From: an uncultured Clostridia bacterium
GTDB taxonomy: Bacteria; Bacillota; Clostridia; Lachnospirales; Anaerotignaceae
Assembly (NCBI GenBank): GCA_902477755.1
Contig: CABSIK010000020.1
Span: 1-33,965 of the forward strand
DNA length: 33,965 nucleotides
Direction: 5' to 3'
Within the stretch, counting starts at the first letter, position 1; each line of letters begins with the position of its first letter. Below, one piece after another: positions 7,937 through 15,118 of this stretch. A program made the translations under genes and the position numbers. The notes beneath the pieces are model-generated. The model did no database searches. It was given only the letters and a program-made list of their open reading frames with translations, and had not been told where the DNA came from.

Positions 7937-9445
7937 ATGAAAAAATGGATGGCATATCTTCCTTTGGGACTGCTCTGCGGTGCGCTGCTTGCTATCGGAG
8001 GTATCTGGGGAAGTGTCAGGAGTCACACATGGAATGGACAGCTGGAGCTGACCCATTTGGAGGGGGATAAAAACGCACTGGCAGATTTTACCATAGAAGG
8101 AAAGATTACAGATCACCCAAATGAATGGAATTTTTCCATACAAAATGGTGAGCTGGAAAAAACAAATTTCTATATGTGGACAGGAACAGAATTTGCGTAT
8201 CCCATAAACCCAATGGGCGGTGCATGGAAAGAAGGCGATTTTGAGGTTTGGCATTGCGTTGGCAGTCTTGTACCGGCAGAAGATAGTCAGATAGAAATCA
8301 AAGATATGGTGGATTTAACAGTACTGGACGAAAATACCTATTTTGCAGGCGAGGCTTATCAGGAGGATGGCACTTTGCAGGGGACAACCACTACTTTTGA
8401 CAAAGGTCAGGTGGTATTTCAGTTGGAGATGGAAGCCAGAGCTGAAGGGGGAACAAAATTCCGAGACTGGAATTATGAAATTCCCACCCAATTGATATAT
8501 ACACCGGAAAAACCTATTTCAGAAGTCTATGTGGAAAGTGGCGAAAATTTCAGTGAAACCAATATCAGTGACAAATGGGGAGGGAACGCACCATTGCTGG
8601 TGTGGTCAAAAGAACGGGAAATGCTCTACGGCACGATGGCAACCAATTCCTATTGCAGCGGCAGTATCGGGCTATACTGTTTTGGCCCTGATCCGGCAGA
8701 GGACTACACATCTGCTTCTGGGGAGGATGAACAAGTAATCACAAAGCCCTTTGCCACATTGGCGGAAATTCCTGTCAGCGAAAACCGTTGGGTATTGGGG
8801 CTGCAAGATGTAAAAGAGGGGCTGCTCCTGTTCATCGGGGAGACTGACGGTGTTACAGCGGAGCTTTACAGCTATGATGGTGTACTTCTGGACAGCAGAA
8901 AAATACAGACAGAGGAGCCTGTCTGCGAAATAGAGGTACAGCAGACAGATTGGGAAAGCGGCAGAGGTATCTATGTAAAAGGCTCTCAAATCATGGATGA
9001 GAATGCGTATTTTGTCCATTTCTTCGCTGGCTATTGGGTGGAGAACGGCACGCTTTCCCTTGTGTATCTGCCCAACAGCGGACAGGGAGATGTGACCAAT
9101 GTGGCAGTGGGAAAAGACCGTGTGCTTACGATTGGGTACAAAGAAGATGAGTGGGGCGGTAAAGCAGAGGTCGTTCACCGTAACACTTTAAATGGTCTGG
9201 AGATATGTGTTTACCATACGGCAGAAGATATTGCAGGTAAACGGATATATTGCGGAGAAATAAAAACGGATATTGACCAAGACGCACTGGAATTTCTGGC
9301 TACGTCTAAAACGGCAGAAAGCAATGAAAGCATCCAGAACCAGAACTTGCGCGCAAACGGATGGATGCGCTATTTGAAGGTTGAGGATATTTTGGGCAAA
9401 GGAGGAGAACATGTATGGGAAGAAGGTTCGTGGTACCATTATTGA
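7937..9445 (+). CDS. Membrane-anchored ectodomain protein A (unknown)
   Basis: A 502-aa protein with one N-terminal hydrophobic segment (about residues 6-26) after MKK. It acts as a signal anchor, leaving about 475 residues outside the cell. The ectodomain is beta-rich with many Trp, Tyr and Gly residues and strand-turn blocks such as GLLLFIGETDG and AELYSYDGVLLDSRK, suggesting a beta-propeller-like fold. It is clearly related to the next gene product: both share an EGDKNAL/EGERSAL block after the anchor, a GLYCF/GIYAF strand and a VLGLQ/VLGLE-LLLL region. It follows the membrane protein by 15 nt after AAAGGAGG and overlaps the next gene by 31 nt. Function unknown; it may be a sensory or accessory subunit of the ABC system. 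Confidence 0.8.
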   Translation: MKKWMAYLPLGLLCGALLAIGGIWGSVRSHTWNGQLELTHLEGDKNALADFTIEGKITDHPNEWNFSIQNGELEKTNFYMWTGTEFAYPINPMGGAWKEGDFEVWHCVGSLVPAEDSQIEIKDMVDLTVLDENTYFAGEAYQEDGTLQGTTTTFDKGQVVFQLEMEARAEGGTKFRDWNYEIPTQLIYTPEKPISEVYVESGENFSETNISDKWGGNAPLLVWSKEREMLYGTMATNSYCSGSIGLYCFGPDPAEDYTSASGEDEQVITKPFATLAEIPVSENRWVLGLQDVKEGLLLFIGETDGVTAELYSYDGVLLDSRKIQTEEPVCEIEVQQTDWESGRGIYVKGSQIMDENAYFVHFFAGYWVENGTLSLVYLPNSGQGDVTNVAVGKDRVLTIGYKEDEWGGKAEVVHRNTLNGLEICVYHTAEDIAGKRIYCGEIKTDIDQDALEFLATSKTAESNESIQNQNLRANGWMRYLKVEDILGKGGEHVWEEGSWYHY

Positions 9446-10965
9446 TTGGCTGTTCTTTGCTGGTGTCTGTAGGAATGGTGGCTGGTATCTGGCAGATGCG
9501 GTATCGGGAAAATCTGTATTTACAGGATATGGAGGGGGAACGGTCAGCGCTGGAACCTTATACCGTAACAGGCGTACTGGATGATTTCTCCCATGAAATT
9601 GGGTTTTCGCTGGAACGGGGGGAATGGCAGACAGACTTTTCACCGGATACGGAAAATCTGCACAATGAGGAGCCGGAAGAATGTCAAGTGGATCTGAAAG
9701 ATAGAAGTTGGTATTTCCAGTTGGATGATCACGCATGGGCAGATATATTGCCTTTGGAAGGAACGGAGATTCAGGCAACAGCAGGCAAACCGGATACCAG
9801 AGAAGAATTGGCACAGGTTCAGAAAGAATATGACTACCCAGATAATATCTGGACGAATGGGGAAGATTTTACATCTGGCAGTGTTACGTTCTGGAATGGG
9901 CAGTATGTGATGCGGCAGAAGGTCTACTTCAGCGAGAAACCGGGCAGTACCATAAATCCTACGTTCACACAGGACAAACAAGGGAATATTCTGGGGGATG
10001 TGGAAGGATATGCCTGTCGAGGGCTGCGTATCCCCTTGTCATTAAATTGTTCTGGTAAGATTACTATGGAATGGATGCCTGCTGATGAAATGGAAAGTGG
10101 TTATATCCATTATCAGGGAGGCAGTTGGCTGCATGATGGCTTTTGGATGGCAGATGATGCTGTGATAGGGGACAGGCTTTATCTGACATTTCCCACGGAT
10201 ATTCAGGACAGTGGGACTATGGGCATTTATGCCTTTGACTTGCAGGAGGTTTATGACAGCGGCAATCCTTATGTGACAAAAGTGGTGACAGAGCCTTGTC
10301 TGGTGTTTGGGGAAAGTGCTGTAGACCATCGGCATCAGGTGTTGGGGCTGGAACGTGTGGGAGATAAACTTCTGCTGTTGAAACGGGCGGAGAATCGGGG
10401 CATTGTGGAACTGTATGACACTGAGGGGAATCTGCTGGACAAAGAGGAGATTTCTTTTGCCAGACCTTTTACTGGTGTAGAGGCAAAGGTTTCCGCTTGG
10501 GAAGATGGGGCTTCCCTGATTCTTTCTTGGAGTGGTCAATCAGATACCTATGGCAGCAATGCCATGGAGCATCACGGTTTTACCGTGGACGCAGCGGGAC
10601 AAATGACCCATCAATTCCTGAAAGTGGGGTATCCCTGGGCACAGGCAGTGCCGGGGAAAGGCAGTGTGCTGACAGTAGAGGAACCGATGATTCAGACACC
10701 GGAAACGGCTGTATTCTTTCCCAATGGCGGACCTCAGCCTCAGCAGACATTTTTGACGGTATATGATGAAACCATGACAAAGATACTGTATCGTGGAGAG
10801 CTTGTCACAGATGAAAATGATGATTTGAAAGGGATTTATGGTGCTTTTTCCACAAAAGAGGCTGGCAGGAAGCGGAATGTGATGGCGGCGGATACATGGG
10901 ACTATATGCTGCACAGACGATATTGGCAGGACTTCAAAATCACTTACGAGGGGGAAACGATATGA
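9415..10965 (+). CDS. Membrane-anchored ectodomain protein B (paralogue of A)
   Basis: A 516-aa paralogue of the preceding protein. It has an N-terminal anchor (about residues 5-25) and a large extracytoplasmic, beta-rich domain containing GTMGIYAFDLQEV, QVLGLERVGDKLLLL and VELYDTEGNLLDKEEI. The ATG at 9415 follows AAAGGAGGAG and lies inside the end of gene A. A second ATG 4 nt upstream is out of frame. Its stop overlaps the ATPase start (ATGA), so stoichiometric production with the ATPase is plausible. No catalytic motif is visible. The pair looks like an old tandem duplication, because identity is scattered rather than continuous. Confidence 0.8.
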   Translation: MGRRFVVPLLIGCSLLVSVGMVAGIWQMRYRENLYLQDMEGERSALEPYTVTGVLDDFSHEIGFSLERGEWQTDFSPDTENLHNEEPEECQVDLKDRSWYFQLDDHAWADILPLEGTEIQATAGKPDTREELAQVQKEYDYPDNIWTNGEDFTSGSVTFWNGQYVMRQKVYFSEKPGSTINPTFTQDKQGNILGDVEGYACRGLRIPLSLNCSGKITMEWMPADEMESGYIHYQGGSWLHDGFWMADDAVIGDRLYLTFPTDIQDSGTMGIYAFDLQEVYDSGNPYVTKVVTEPCLVFGESAVDHRHQVLGLERVGDKLLLLKRAENRGIVELYDTEGNLLDKEEISFARPFTGVEAKVSAWEDGASLILSWSGQSDTYGSNAMEHHGFTVDAAGQMTHQFLKVGYPWAQAVPGKGSVLTVEEPMIQTPETAVFFPNGGPQPQQTFLTVYDETMTKILYRGELVTDENDDLKGIYGAFSTKEAGRKRNVMAADTWDYMLHRRYWQDFKITYEGETI

Positions 10966-11699
10966 TCGAAGGCAAACAAATCTTTTTTACATACGGATTT
11001 GCGGAAACAGACAAAAATCCGGTACTGAATTATGTGGATTTACAGATTCCTGAGGGGCAGATTGTAGGGCTTTTCGGGGAAAACGGCGCAGGAAAGTCCA
11101 CCCTTTTGCGGCTTATGGCTGGACTTTTGGTACAGAAGGATAACGGCTGTCAGATTTTGCTGGATGGAAAGCCTGCCGCAGAGGTAAGAGGAGAGGTTGC
11201 CTGTATTTTTGAAGAAGGTACTTTCCTGCCGGATCTGACACCAAAGCAGTATGGGGATTTTTTGGCGGATTTTTTCCCGAAGTTTGACAGAGCCTATTAT
11301 GATAAGCTCATAACATTTTTCAAACTGGAGGAAAAGGCGGCAAAGCACATGTCACGGGGGCAGAAAGCAAAGCTGGAAATTGCCGCAGGGCTTGCCAAGC
11401 GAACCAAGTATATTTTTATGGATGAACCTTTTCTGGGGAAAGATGCCCTGACAAGGCAGGATTTTATGAAAATTTTATCCGGCAGTCTCACAGGAGAGGA
11501 AACTCTGGTGCTGGTTACCCATGAACTGGAAGCGGTGGAAACATTCATTGACAGAGCCATTGTCATCCACAAAGGAAAGCTGGCGGCGGACGTGGAAATG
11601 GATGATCTTCATCATGAGGGGAAAAATTTGATGGTATTGCTGAAAGAAACCGTTGGTTATGACGAAAATGCCTATCGTGATCTCTTTGCGGAGGAATGA
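10962..11699 (+). CDS. ABC transporter ATP-binding protein
   Basis: A 245-aa cytoplasmic ATPase. It has Walker A GENGAGKST (about residues 39-47), a signature motif that reads MSRGQ instead of LSGGQ (about 130-134), Walker B YIFMDEP (about 149-156) and the switch His in VTHE. The divergent signature is common in ABC-2 and YtrB-type ATPases. The D-loop is unusual (FLGKDAL where SALD is typical). I chose the ATG at 10962, which overlaps the preceding stop codon, over an in-frame start 66 nt upstream. It is the last gene of the operon and presumably drives the membrane protein encoded at 7100-7921. Confidence 0.93.
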   Translation: MIEGKQIFFTYGFAETDKNPVLNYVDLQIPEGQIVGLFGENGAGKSTLLRLMAGLLVQKDNGCQILLDGKPAAEVRGEVACIFEEGTFLPDLTPKQYGDFLADFFPKFDRAYYDKLITFFKLEEKAAKHMSRGQKAKLEIAAGLAKRTKYIFMDEPFLGKDALTRQDFMKILSGSLTGEETLVLVTHELEAVETFIDRAIVIHKGKLAADVEMDDLHHEGKNLMVLLKETVGYDENAYRDLFAEE

Positions 11700-11720
11700 T
11701 ATTTTTTAGCGGCAGAATGA

Positions 11721-11760
11721 GAGCGGAAAAAGTATCTGGTACACAGATTTTTTTCTGCTC
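11721..11760. terminator. Probable terminator of the ABC operon
   Basis: GAGCGGAAAAA pairs with TTTTTCTGCTC (one G-U pair) around an inner hairpin ATCTG-GTACA-CAGAT, and a T run lies in the 3' arm. Lower confidence because the T run is inside the stem. The stretch to 11883 holds no gene. Confidence 0.5.
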
Positions 11761-11883
11761 TTGTTCTTTTTTTTGTCCGTTTTTCATGCCAGAAGCAAAA
11801 AGAACAGACACCATGACAGAATTTGGCATAAATGTGCTGAAAAATATTTCATATAATTTCTCTAGGATTTGCTGCTGCCTTTA

Positions 11884-11912
11884 TTGACATGGGTTTGGGG
11901 CTATGCTATACT
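11884..11912 (+). promoter_or_regulatory. Promoter of the first feo operon
   Basis: TTGACA (11884-11889), 17-nt spacer, TATACT (11907-11912). The predicted start near 11919 falls at the edge of the iron-box-like operator at 11920-11935. Confidence 0.85.
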
Positions 11913-11919
11913 CATTCAT

Positions 11920-11935
11920 GTTAGTTATGGTTTAC
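11920..11935. promoter_or_regulatory. Iron-box-like operator 1 (feoA1)
   Basis: GTTAGTTATGGTTTAC. The left half matches the GTTAG element of seven other sites in this window, while the right half is degenerate (TTTAC for CTAAC). Placed at the transcription start, as expected for a repressor. Confidence 0.65.
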
Positions 11936-11969
11936 TTTTTTAGATGATGATAGATAAGAGGTAGAAAAT

Positions 11970-12206
11970 ATGACATTGCATCAATTACCCATTGGACAGT
12001 CCGCCATCATTACCAAGGTGGGCGGCGAAGGGGAACTGCGCTACCGTTTTCTGGATATGGGGCTTATCCCCAAAACAAAAGTGACGGTGACAAAAGTGGC
12101 TCCCATGGGTGACCCCATTGAAATCAGGCTCAGAGGCTATACTTTGACCCTGCGTGTGGAGGACGCCAAAAATATTGAAATCACACAAGAGGGGGTTGAC
12201 CTATGA
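11970..12206 (+). CDS. feoA: FeoA-domain ferrous iron transport protein
   Basis: A 78-aa cytoplasmic SH3-like protein. The FeoA hallmarks are visible: the block GEGELRYRFLDMGLIPKTKVTVTKVAPMGDPIEIRLRGY (split here by position: about residues 19-56) and the C-terminal LTLRVEDAKNI. FeoA proteins partner with FeoB in Fe2+ uptake. It starts after AGAGGT and its stop codon overlaps the feoB start (ATGA), so translation is coupled. A DtxR-type operator lies in its promoter. Confidence 0.95.
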   Translation: MTLHQLPIGQSAIITKVGGEGELRYRFLDMGLIPKTKVTVTKVAPMGDPIEIRLRGYTLTLRVEDAKNIEITQEGVDL

Positions 12207-14209
12207 TCTTTGCGTTGGCAGGCAATCAGAACTGCGGGAAAACCACTCTTTTCAACCAGCTGACAGGCTCTAACCAGCATGTAGGCAATTTTCCCGGGGT
12301 AACTGTAGACCAGAAGGTTGGGCAGATGAAAAGCCAGCCGGATTGTTCTGTGGTGGACTTGCCGGGGATTTACTCTCTCAGACCTTATACAAACGAGGAA
12401 ATCGTTACAAGAGATTTTCTGTTGAATGAAAAACCTGACGGCATCATCAATATCGTAGATGCCACAAATATTGAACGAAATCTGTATCTGACATTACAGC
12501 TCATGGAAATGCGCATTCCCATGGTTCTGGCATTGAATATGATGGACGAAGTCCGCAACAACGGCGGCACCATCAATGTGGAAAAAATGTCCGAAGCCCT
12601 GGGCATTCCTGTAGTGCCCATCAGTGCCGCCAAAAATGAAGGTATTGAAGAACTGGTGCAGGCGGCAGTCCGTGTGGCAAAGGAAAAACAGACACCGAAA
12701 GTCTTTGACTTCTGTAAACAGGGGCCTGTCCATCGGTGCATCCATTCCGTTTGCCACCAGATCGAAGACCATGCGGAAAAAGCTGGTTTGTCTGTGCGTT
12801 TTTCCTGCTCCAAACTCATCGAAAACGATACCCGTATCGTGGATATGCTACAGCTGAGCCAGAATGAATTGGAACTGGTGGAACACAGTATCATCGAAAT
12901 GGAAGCGGAAGCAGGTATGGACAGAAATGCGGCGTTGGCAGGTATGCGCTATGACTTCATCGAAAGCGTTTGTGCTGATACAGTTATCAAGTGCGAGGAA
13001 AGCAAAGAACATATCCGCAGTGTAAAAATCGACAGCATTTTGACTCATCGGTATTTTGCTATCCCCATATTCGTATTGGTGATGTTTCTGGTATTTTTCC
13101 TGACATTCAATGTGTTCGGGGCGGTGCTTAGTGATTTGCTGTCTATGCTCATTGATGATATTACTGCGCTGGTGGATAAGGGCTTGACGGCTTACGGCAT
13201 CAACCCTGTGGTACACAGTCTGGTCATTGACGGTATCTTTGCTGGTGTGGGCAGTGTCCTTAGCTTCCTGCCCATCATCGTGGTGTTGTTCTTCTTCCTG
13301 TCTATTTTGGAAGATACAGGATATATGGCAAGAATTGCCTTTGTTATGGATAAACTTCTCCGTAAGATTGGTCTTTCCGGCAGAAGCATCGTGCCTTTGC
13401 TGGTAGGCTTCGGCTGTACAGTGCCTGCGGTTATGGCTACAAGAACCCTTTCTTCTACCCGTGACCGCCGTATGACCATCATGCTGACACCTTTTATGAG
13501 CTGTTCTGCCAAGATTCCCATTTACGCAGTTTTTGCGGCAGCCTTTTTCCAGAAATACGCGGCACTGGTCATGATTGGCATGTACTTGATGGGTATCATC
13601 ATTGGTATTATCGTTGCGTTGATTTTTGACAGAACGGTATTCCGCGGCAAACCCATTCCTTTCGTTATGGAATTGCCCAACTATCGTTTTCCTTCCGCAA
13701 AAAGCGTACTGCTTTTGATGTGGGATAAGGCGAAAGACTTCTTGCAGCGTGCCTTTACTATTATTTTCTTGGCGACGGTCATCATCTGGTTCCTCCAGAG
13801 TTTTGACAGTCGTCTGAATGTGGTAACAGACAGCGCAGACAGTATTCTGGCAGCCATTGGGCATTTGCTGGCGCCATTGTTTGCACCTCTGGGCTTCAAC
13901 GACTGGCGTATCCCTACAGCCCTCATCACTGGCTTTACAGCAAAAGAAGCCGTGATCAGTACACTGGGCGTATTGATGGGCACTTCCACAGCGGCATTGG
14001 AGCCTGCCCTCCACAGCCTTTTCACACCTGTTTCTGCCATCAGTTTTCTGGTATTCACACTGCTGTATACCCCTTGTGTGGCAGCCATCGCGGCAGTGAA
14101 ACGGGAACTGGAATCCGGCTGGCTGGCACTTGGCGTGGTCATTTTGCAGTGTGTGGTGGCATGGCTGGCAGCCTTTGGCGTTTATCTGCTTTTGGGCTTA
14201 TTTGTATAA
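12203..14209 (+). CDS. feoB: Ferrous iron transporter FeoB, copy 1
   Basis: A 668-aa Fe2+ permease of the cytoplasmic membrane. The N-terminal G domain has G1 GNQNCGKT (residues 7-14), G3 DLPG (52-55) and G4 NMMD (112-115). A helical guanine-dissociation-inhibitor-like region follows. The membrane domain starts at about residue 280 and has the two gate repeats with conserved Cys: the first near GFGCTVPAVMATR and the second near LLYTPCVAAIAAVKRE. The length is typical. It forms an operon with the upstream feoA and a small Cys-rich peptide downstream. A terminator follows at 14364-14410. Confidence 0.97.
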   Translation: MIFALAGNQNCGKTTLFNQLTGSNQHVGNFPGVTVDQKVGQMKSQPDCSVVDLPGIYSLRPYTNEEIVTRDFLLNEKPDGIINIVDATNIERNLYLTLQLMEMRIPMVLALNMMDEVRNNGGTINVEKMSEALGIPVVPISAAKNEGIEELVQAAVRVAKEKQTPKVFDFCKQGPVHRCIHSVCHQIEDHAEKAGLSVRFSCSKLIENDTRIVDMLQLSQNELELVEHSIIEMEAEAGMDRNAALAGMRYDFIESVCADTVIKCEESKEHIRSVKIDSILTHRYFAIPIFVLVMFLVFFLTFNVFGAVLSDLLSMLIDDITALVDKGLTAYGINPVVHSLVIDGIFAGVGSVLSFLPIIVVLFFFLSILEDTGYMARIAFVMDKLLRKIGLSGRSIVPLLVGFGCTVPAVMATRTLSSTRDRRMTIMLTPFMSCSAKIPIYAVFAAAFFQKYAALVMIGMYLMGIIIGIIVALIFDRTVFRGKPIPFVMELPNYRFPSAKSVLLLMWDKAKDFLQRAFTIIFLATVIIWFLQSFDSRLNVVTDSADSILAAIGHLLAPLFAPLGFNDWRIPTALITGFTAKEAVISTLGVLMGTSTAALEPALHSLFTPVSAISFLVFTLLYTPCVAAIAAVKRELESGWLALGVVILQCVVAWLAAFGVYLLLGLFV

Positions 14210-14221
14210 AGGAGAACGCTT

Positions 14222-14356
14222 ATGAATCCTTTGGATTTTATCATTTTGGCAGTCATTGCGGCAGCCATTGTAGGGGCACTTGTGGCAGTGAAAAAGCATA
14301 AGTGCGGTACCTGCCATGGAGACTGCGGCAGCTGCGGAAAATGTAATAAAAAATGA
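14222..14356 (+). CDS. FeoB-associated Cys-rich membrane peptide, copy 1
   Basis: A 44-aa peptide of the FeoB-associated Cys-rich membrane protein family. Residues 5-23 form one hydrophobic helix and the tail has five Cys in CGTCHGDCGSCGKC. It starts 12 nt after feoB behind AAAGGAG, at ATG 14222. Homologues sit directly after feoB in many Clostridia. The Cys cluster could hand over or sense iron, but the role is not established. A very similar peptide follows the second feoB (17571-17705). Confidence 0.88.
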   Translation: MNPLDFIILAVIAAAIVGALVAVKKHKCGTCHGDCGSCGKCNKK

Positions 14357-14363
14357 GAAATGA

Positions 14364-14410
14364 AAAACAGACAGGTATCTTTTGCAAAACAGATTCCTGT
14401 CTGTTTTTTT
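14364..14410 (+). terminator. Terminator of the first feo operon
   Basis: AAAACAGACAGG (14364-14375) pairs with CCTGTCTGTTTT (14396-14407), continuing into a run of T. It separates the two feo operons. Confidence 0.9.
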
Positions 14411-14470
14411 ATGCACATAGGAGAAAAGGAGAGGCAAAAGGGAAAAGTTGTAAAAAATCAGAAAAAGTTG

Positions 14471-14499
14471 TTGACAACTTTTGTTAGCAATGGTAAACT
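14471..14499 (+). promoter_or_regulatory. Promoter of the second feo operon
   Basis: TTGACA (14471-14476), 17-nt spacer, TAAACT (14494-14499). The operator at 14483-14498 fills the spacer and the -10 box. The layout is nearly the same as the promoter at 20952-20980. Confidence 0.75.
14483..14498. promoter_or_regulatory. Iron-box-like operator 2 (feo operon 2)
   Basis: GTTAGCAATGGTAAAC. The right half-site has diverged from GCTAAC to GTAAAC, where it doubles as the -10 box TAAACT. Confidence 0.75.
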
Positions 14500-14510
14500 C
14501 ATTGCAGAAT

Positions 14511-14526
14511 GTTAGTTAAGACTAAC
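14511..14526. promoter_or_regulatory. Iron-box-like operator 3 (feo operon 2)
   Basis: GTTAGTTAAGACTAAC, with intact GTTAG/CTAAC half-sites. It lies just downstream of the predicted transcription start, 28 bp from operator 2, so the two sites are close to three helical turns apart. Confidence 0.8.
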
Positions 14527-14592
14527 GAATATACCTATCTCATCATCTGTAAATATCAAAGGGTGTGACGAAATATGAAAGGAGGAGCTCTG

Positions 14593-14802
14593 ATGCCTTT
14601 GGCACTGGCAAAAACAGGAGAAGTACAAACAATCAGAAAAATCAGCGGACGGGATGATACCAAACGGTTTCTGGAGAGTCTGGGATTTGTTATCGGCGGT
14701 CAGGTGACGGTGGTATCTGAGATCAACGGAAATATGATCGTCAACGTAAAAGAATCTCGCGTAGCCATCAGCAAATCCATGGCGGCGCGTATCATGGTAT
14801 AA
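14593..14802 (+). CDS. FeoA-domain protein, first gene of feo operon 2
   Basis: A 69-aa FeoA-like protein. The block LESLGFVIGGQVTVV and the closing VNVKESRVAISKSMAARIMV match the FeoA variant common in Clostridia, which differs from classical FeoA in its C-terminal half. I chose the ATG at 14593. The in-frame ATG at 14575 begins with the codons that form the AAAGGAGGA ribosome site itself. It is followed 12 nt later by a classical feoA. It probably binds FeoB or regulates it. Confidence 0.9.
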   Translation: MPLALAKTGEVQTIRKISGRDDTKRFLESLGFVIGGQVTVVSEINGNMIVNVKESRVAISKSMAARIMV

Positions 14803-14814
14803 GGAAGTGACAAT

Positions 14815-15045
14815 ATGGAAGGGACAAAGACATTAAGACAGGCGAAAATCGGCGAGAAAGTCACTGTGGTGAAGCTCACAGGCGAAGGCGCCGTGAAACG
14901 CCGTATCATGGATATGGGTATCACCAAAGGCACAGAAATTTTTATCAGAAAAGTAGCGCCATTGGGTGACCCTGTGGAAATCACAGTCAGAGGATATGAA
15001 CTTTCCCTCAGAAAGGCTGACGCAGAAATGATTGCTGTCAGATAA
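14815..15045 (+). CDS. feoA: FeoA ferrous iron transport protein, operon 2
   Basis: A 76-aa classical FeoA with the block GEGAVKRRIMDMGITKGTEI and VAPLGDPVEITVRGYELSLRKADAEMI. It closely resembles the product of 11970-12206. The start follows AAGGAAGTG. It is the third FeoA-type gene in 3.1 kb. Unlike in operon 1, it does not overlap feoB: 73 nt with a terminator-like hairpin and an operator lie between them. Confidence 0.95.
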   Translation: MEGTKTLRQAKIGEKVTVVKLTGEGAVKRRIMDMGITKGTEIFIRKVAPLGDPVEITVRGYELSLRKADAEMIAVR

Positions 15046-15046
15046 T

Positions 15047-15072
15047 TGGTTCGTGAGAACGAGCCATTTTTT
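15047..15072 (+). terminator. Terminator-like hairpin between feoA and feoB2
   Basis: TGGTTCG pairs with CGAGCCA (one G-U pair) across TGAGAA, then six T. It lies inside an operon, directly before an operator, and may cut the amount of feoB message relative to feoA. Confidence 0.65.
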
Positions 15073-15082
15073 CTGGCAAAGA

Positions 15083-15098
15083 GTTAGGATTGGCTAAC
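15083..15098. promoter_or_regulatory. Iron-box-like operator 4 (feoB2)
   Basis: GTTAGGATTGGCTAAC, with intact outer half-sites, 20 bp before the feoB2 start codon. I see no strong -35/-10 pair nearby, so it may control a weak internal promoter or block elongation. Confidence 0.75.
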
Positions 15099-15118
15099 GA
15101 TTAGGAAGGAGATACAAC

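Noticed and set aside
12848..14014. A 388-codon open frame on the minus strand
   Set aside because: Antisense shadow of feoB copy 1, His/Gln-rich, with no domain.
14575..14592. Upstream ATG for the first FeoA-like gene of operon 2
   Set aside because: The extra codons are the ribosome site itself, and the family alignment starts at the ATG at 14593.
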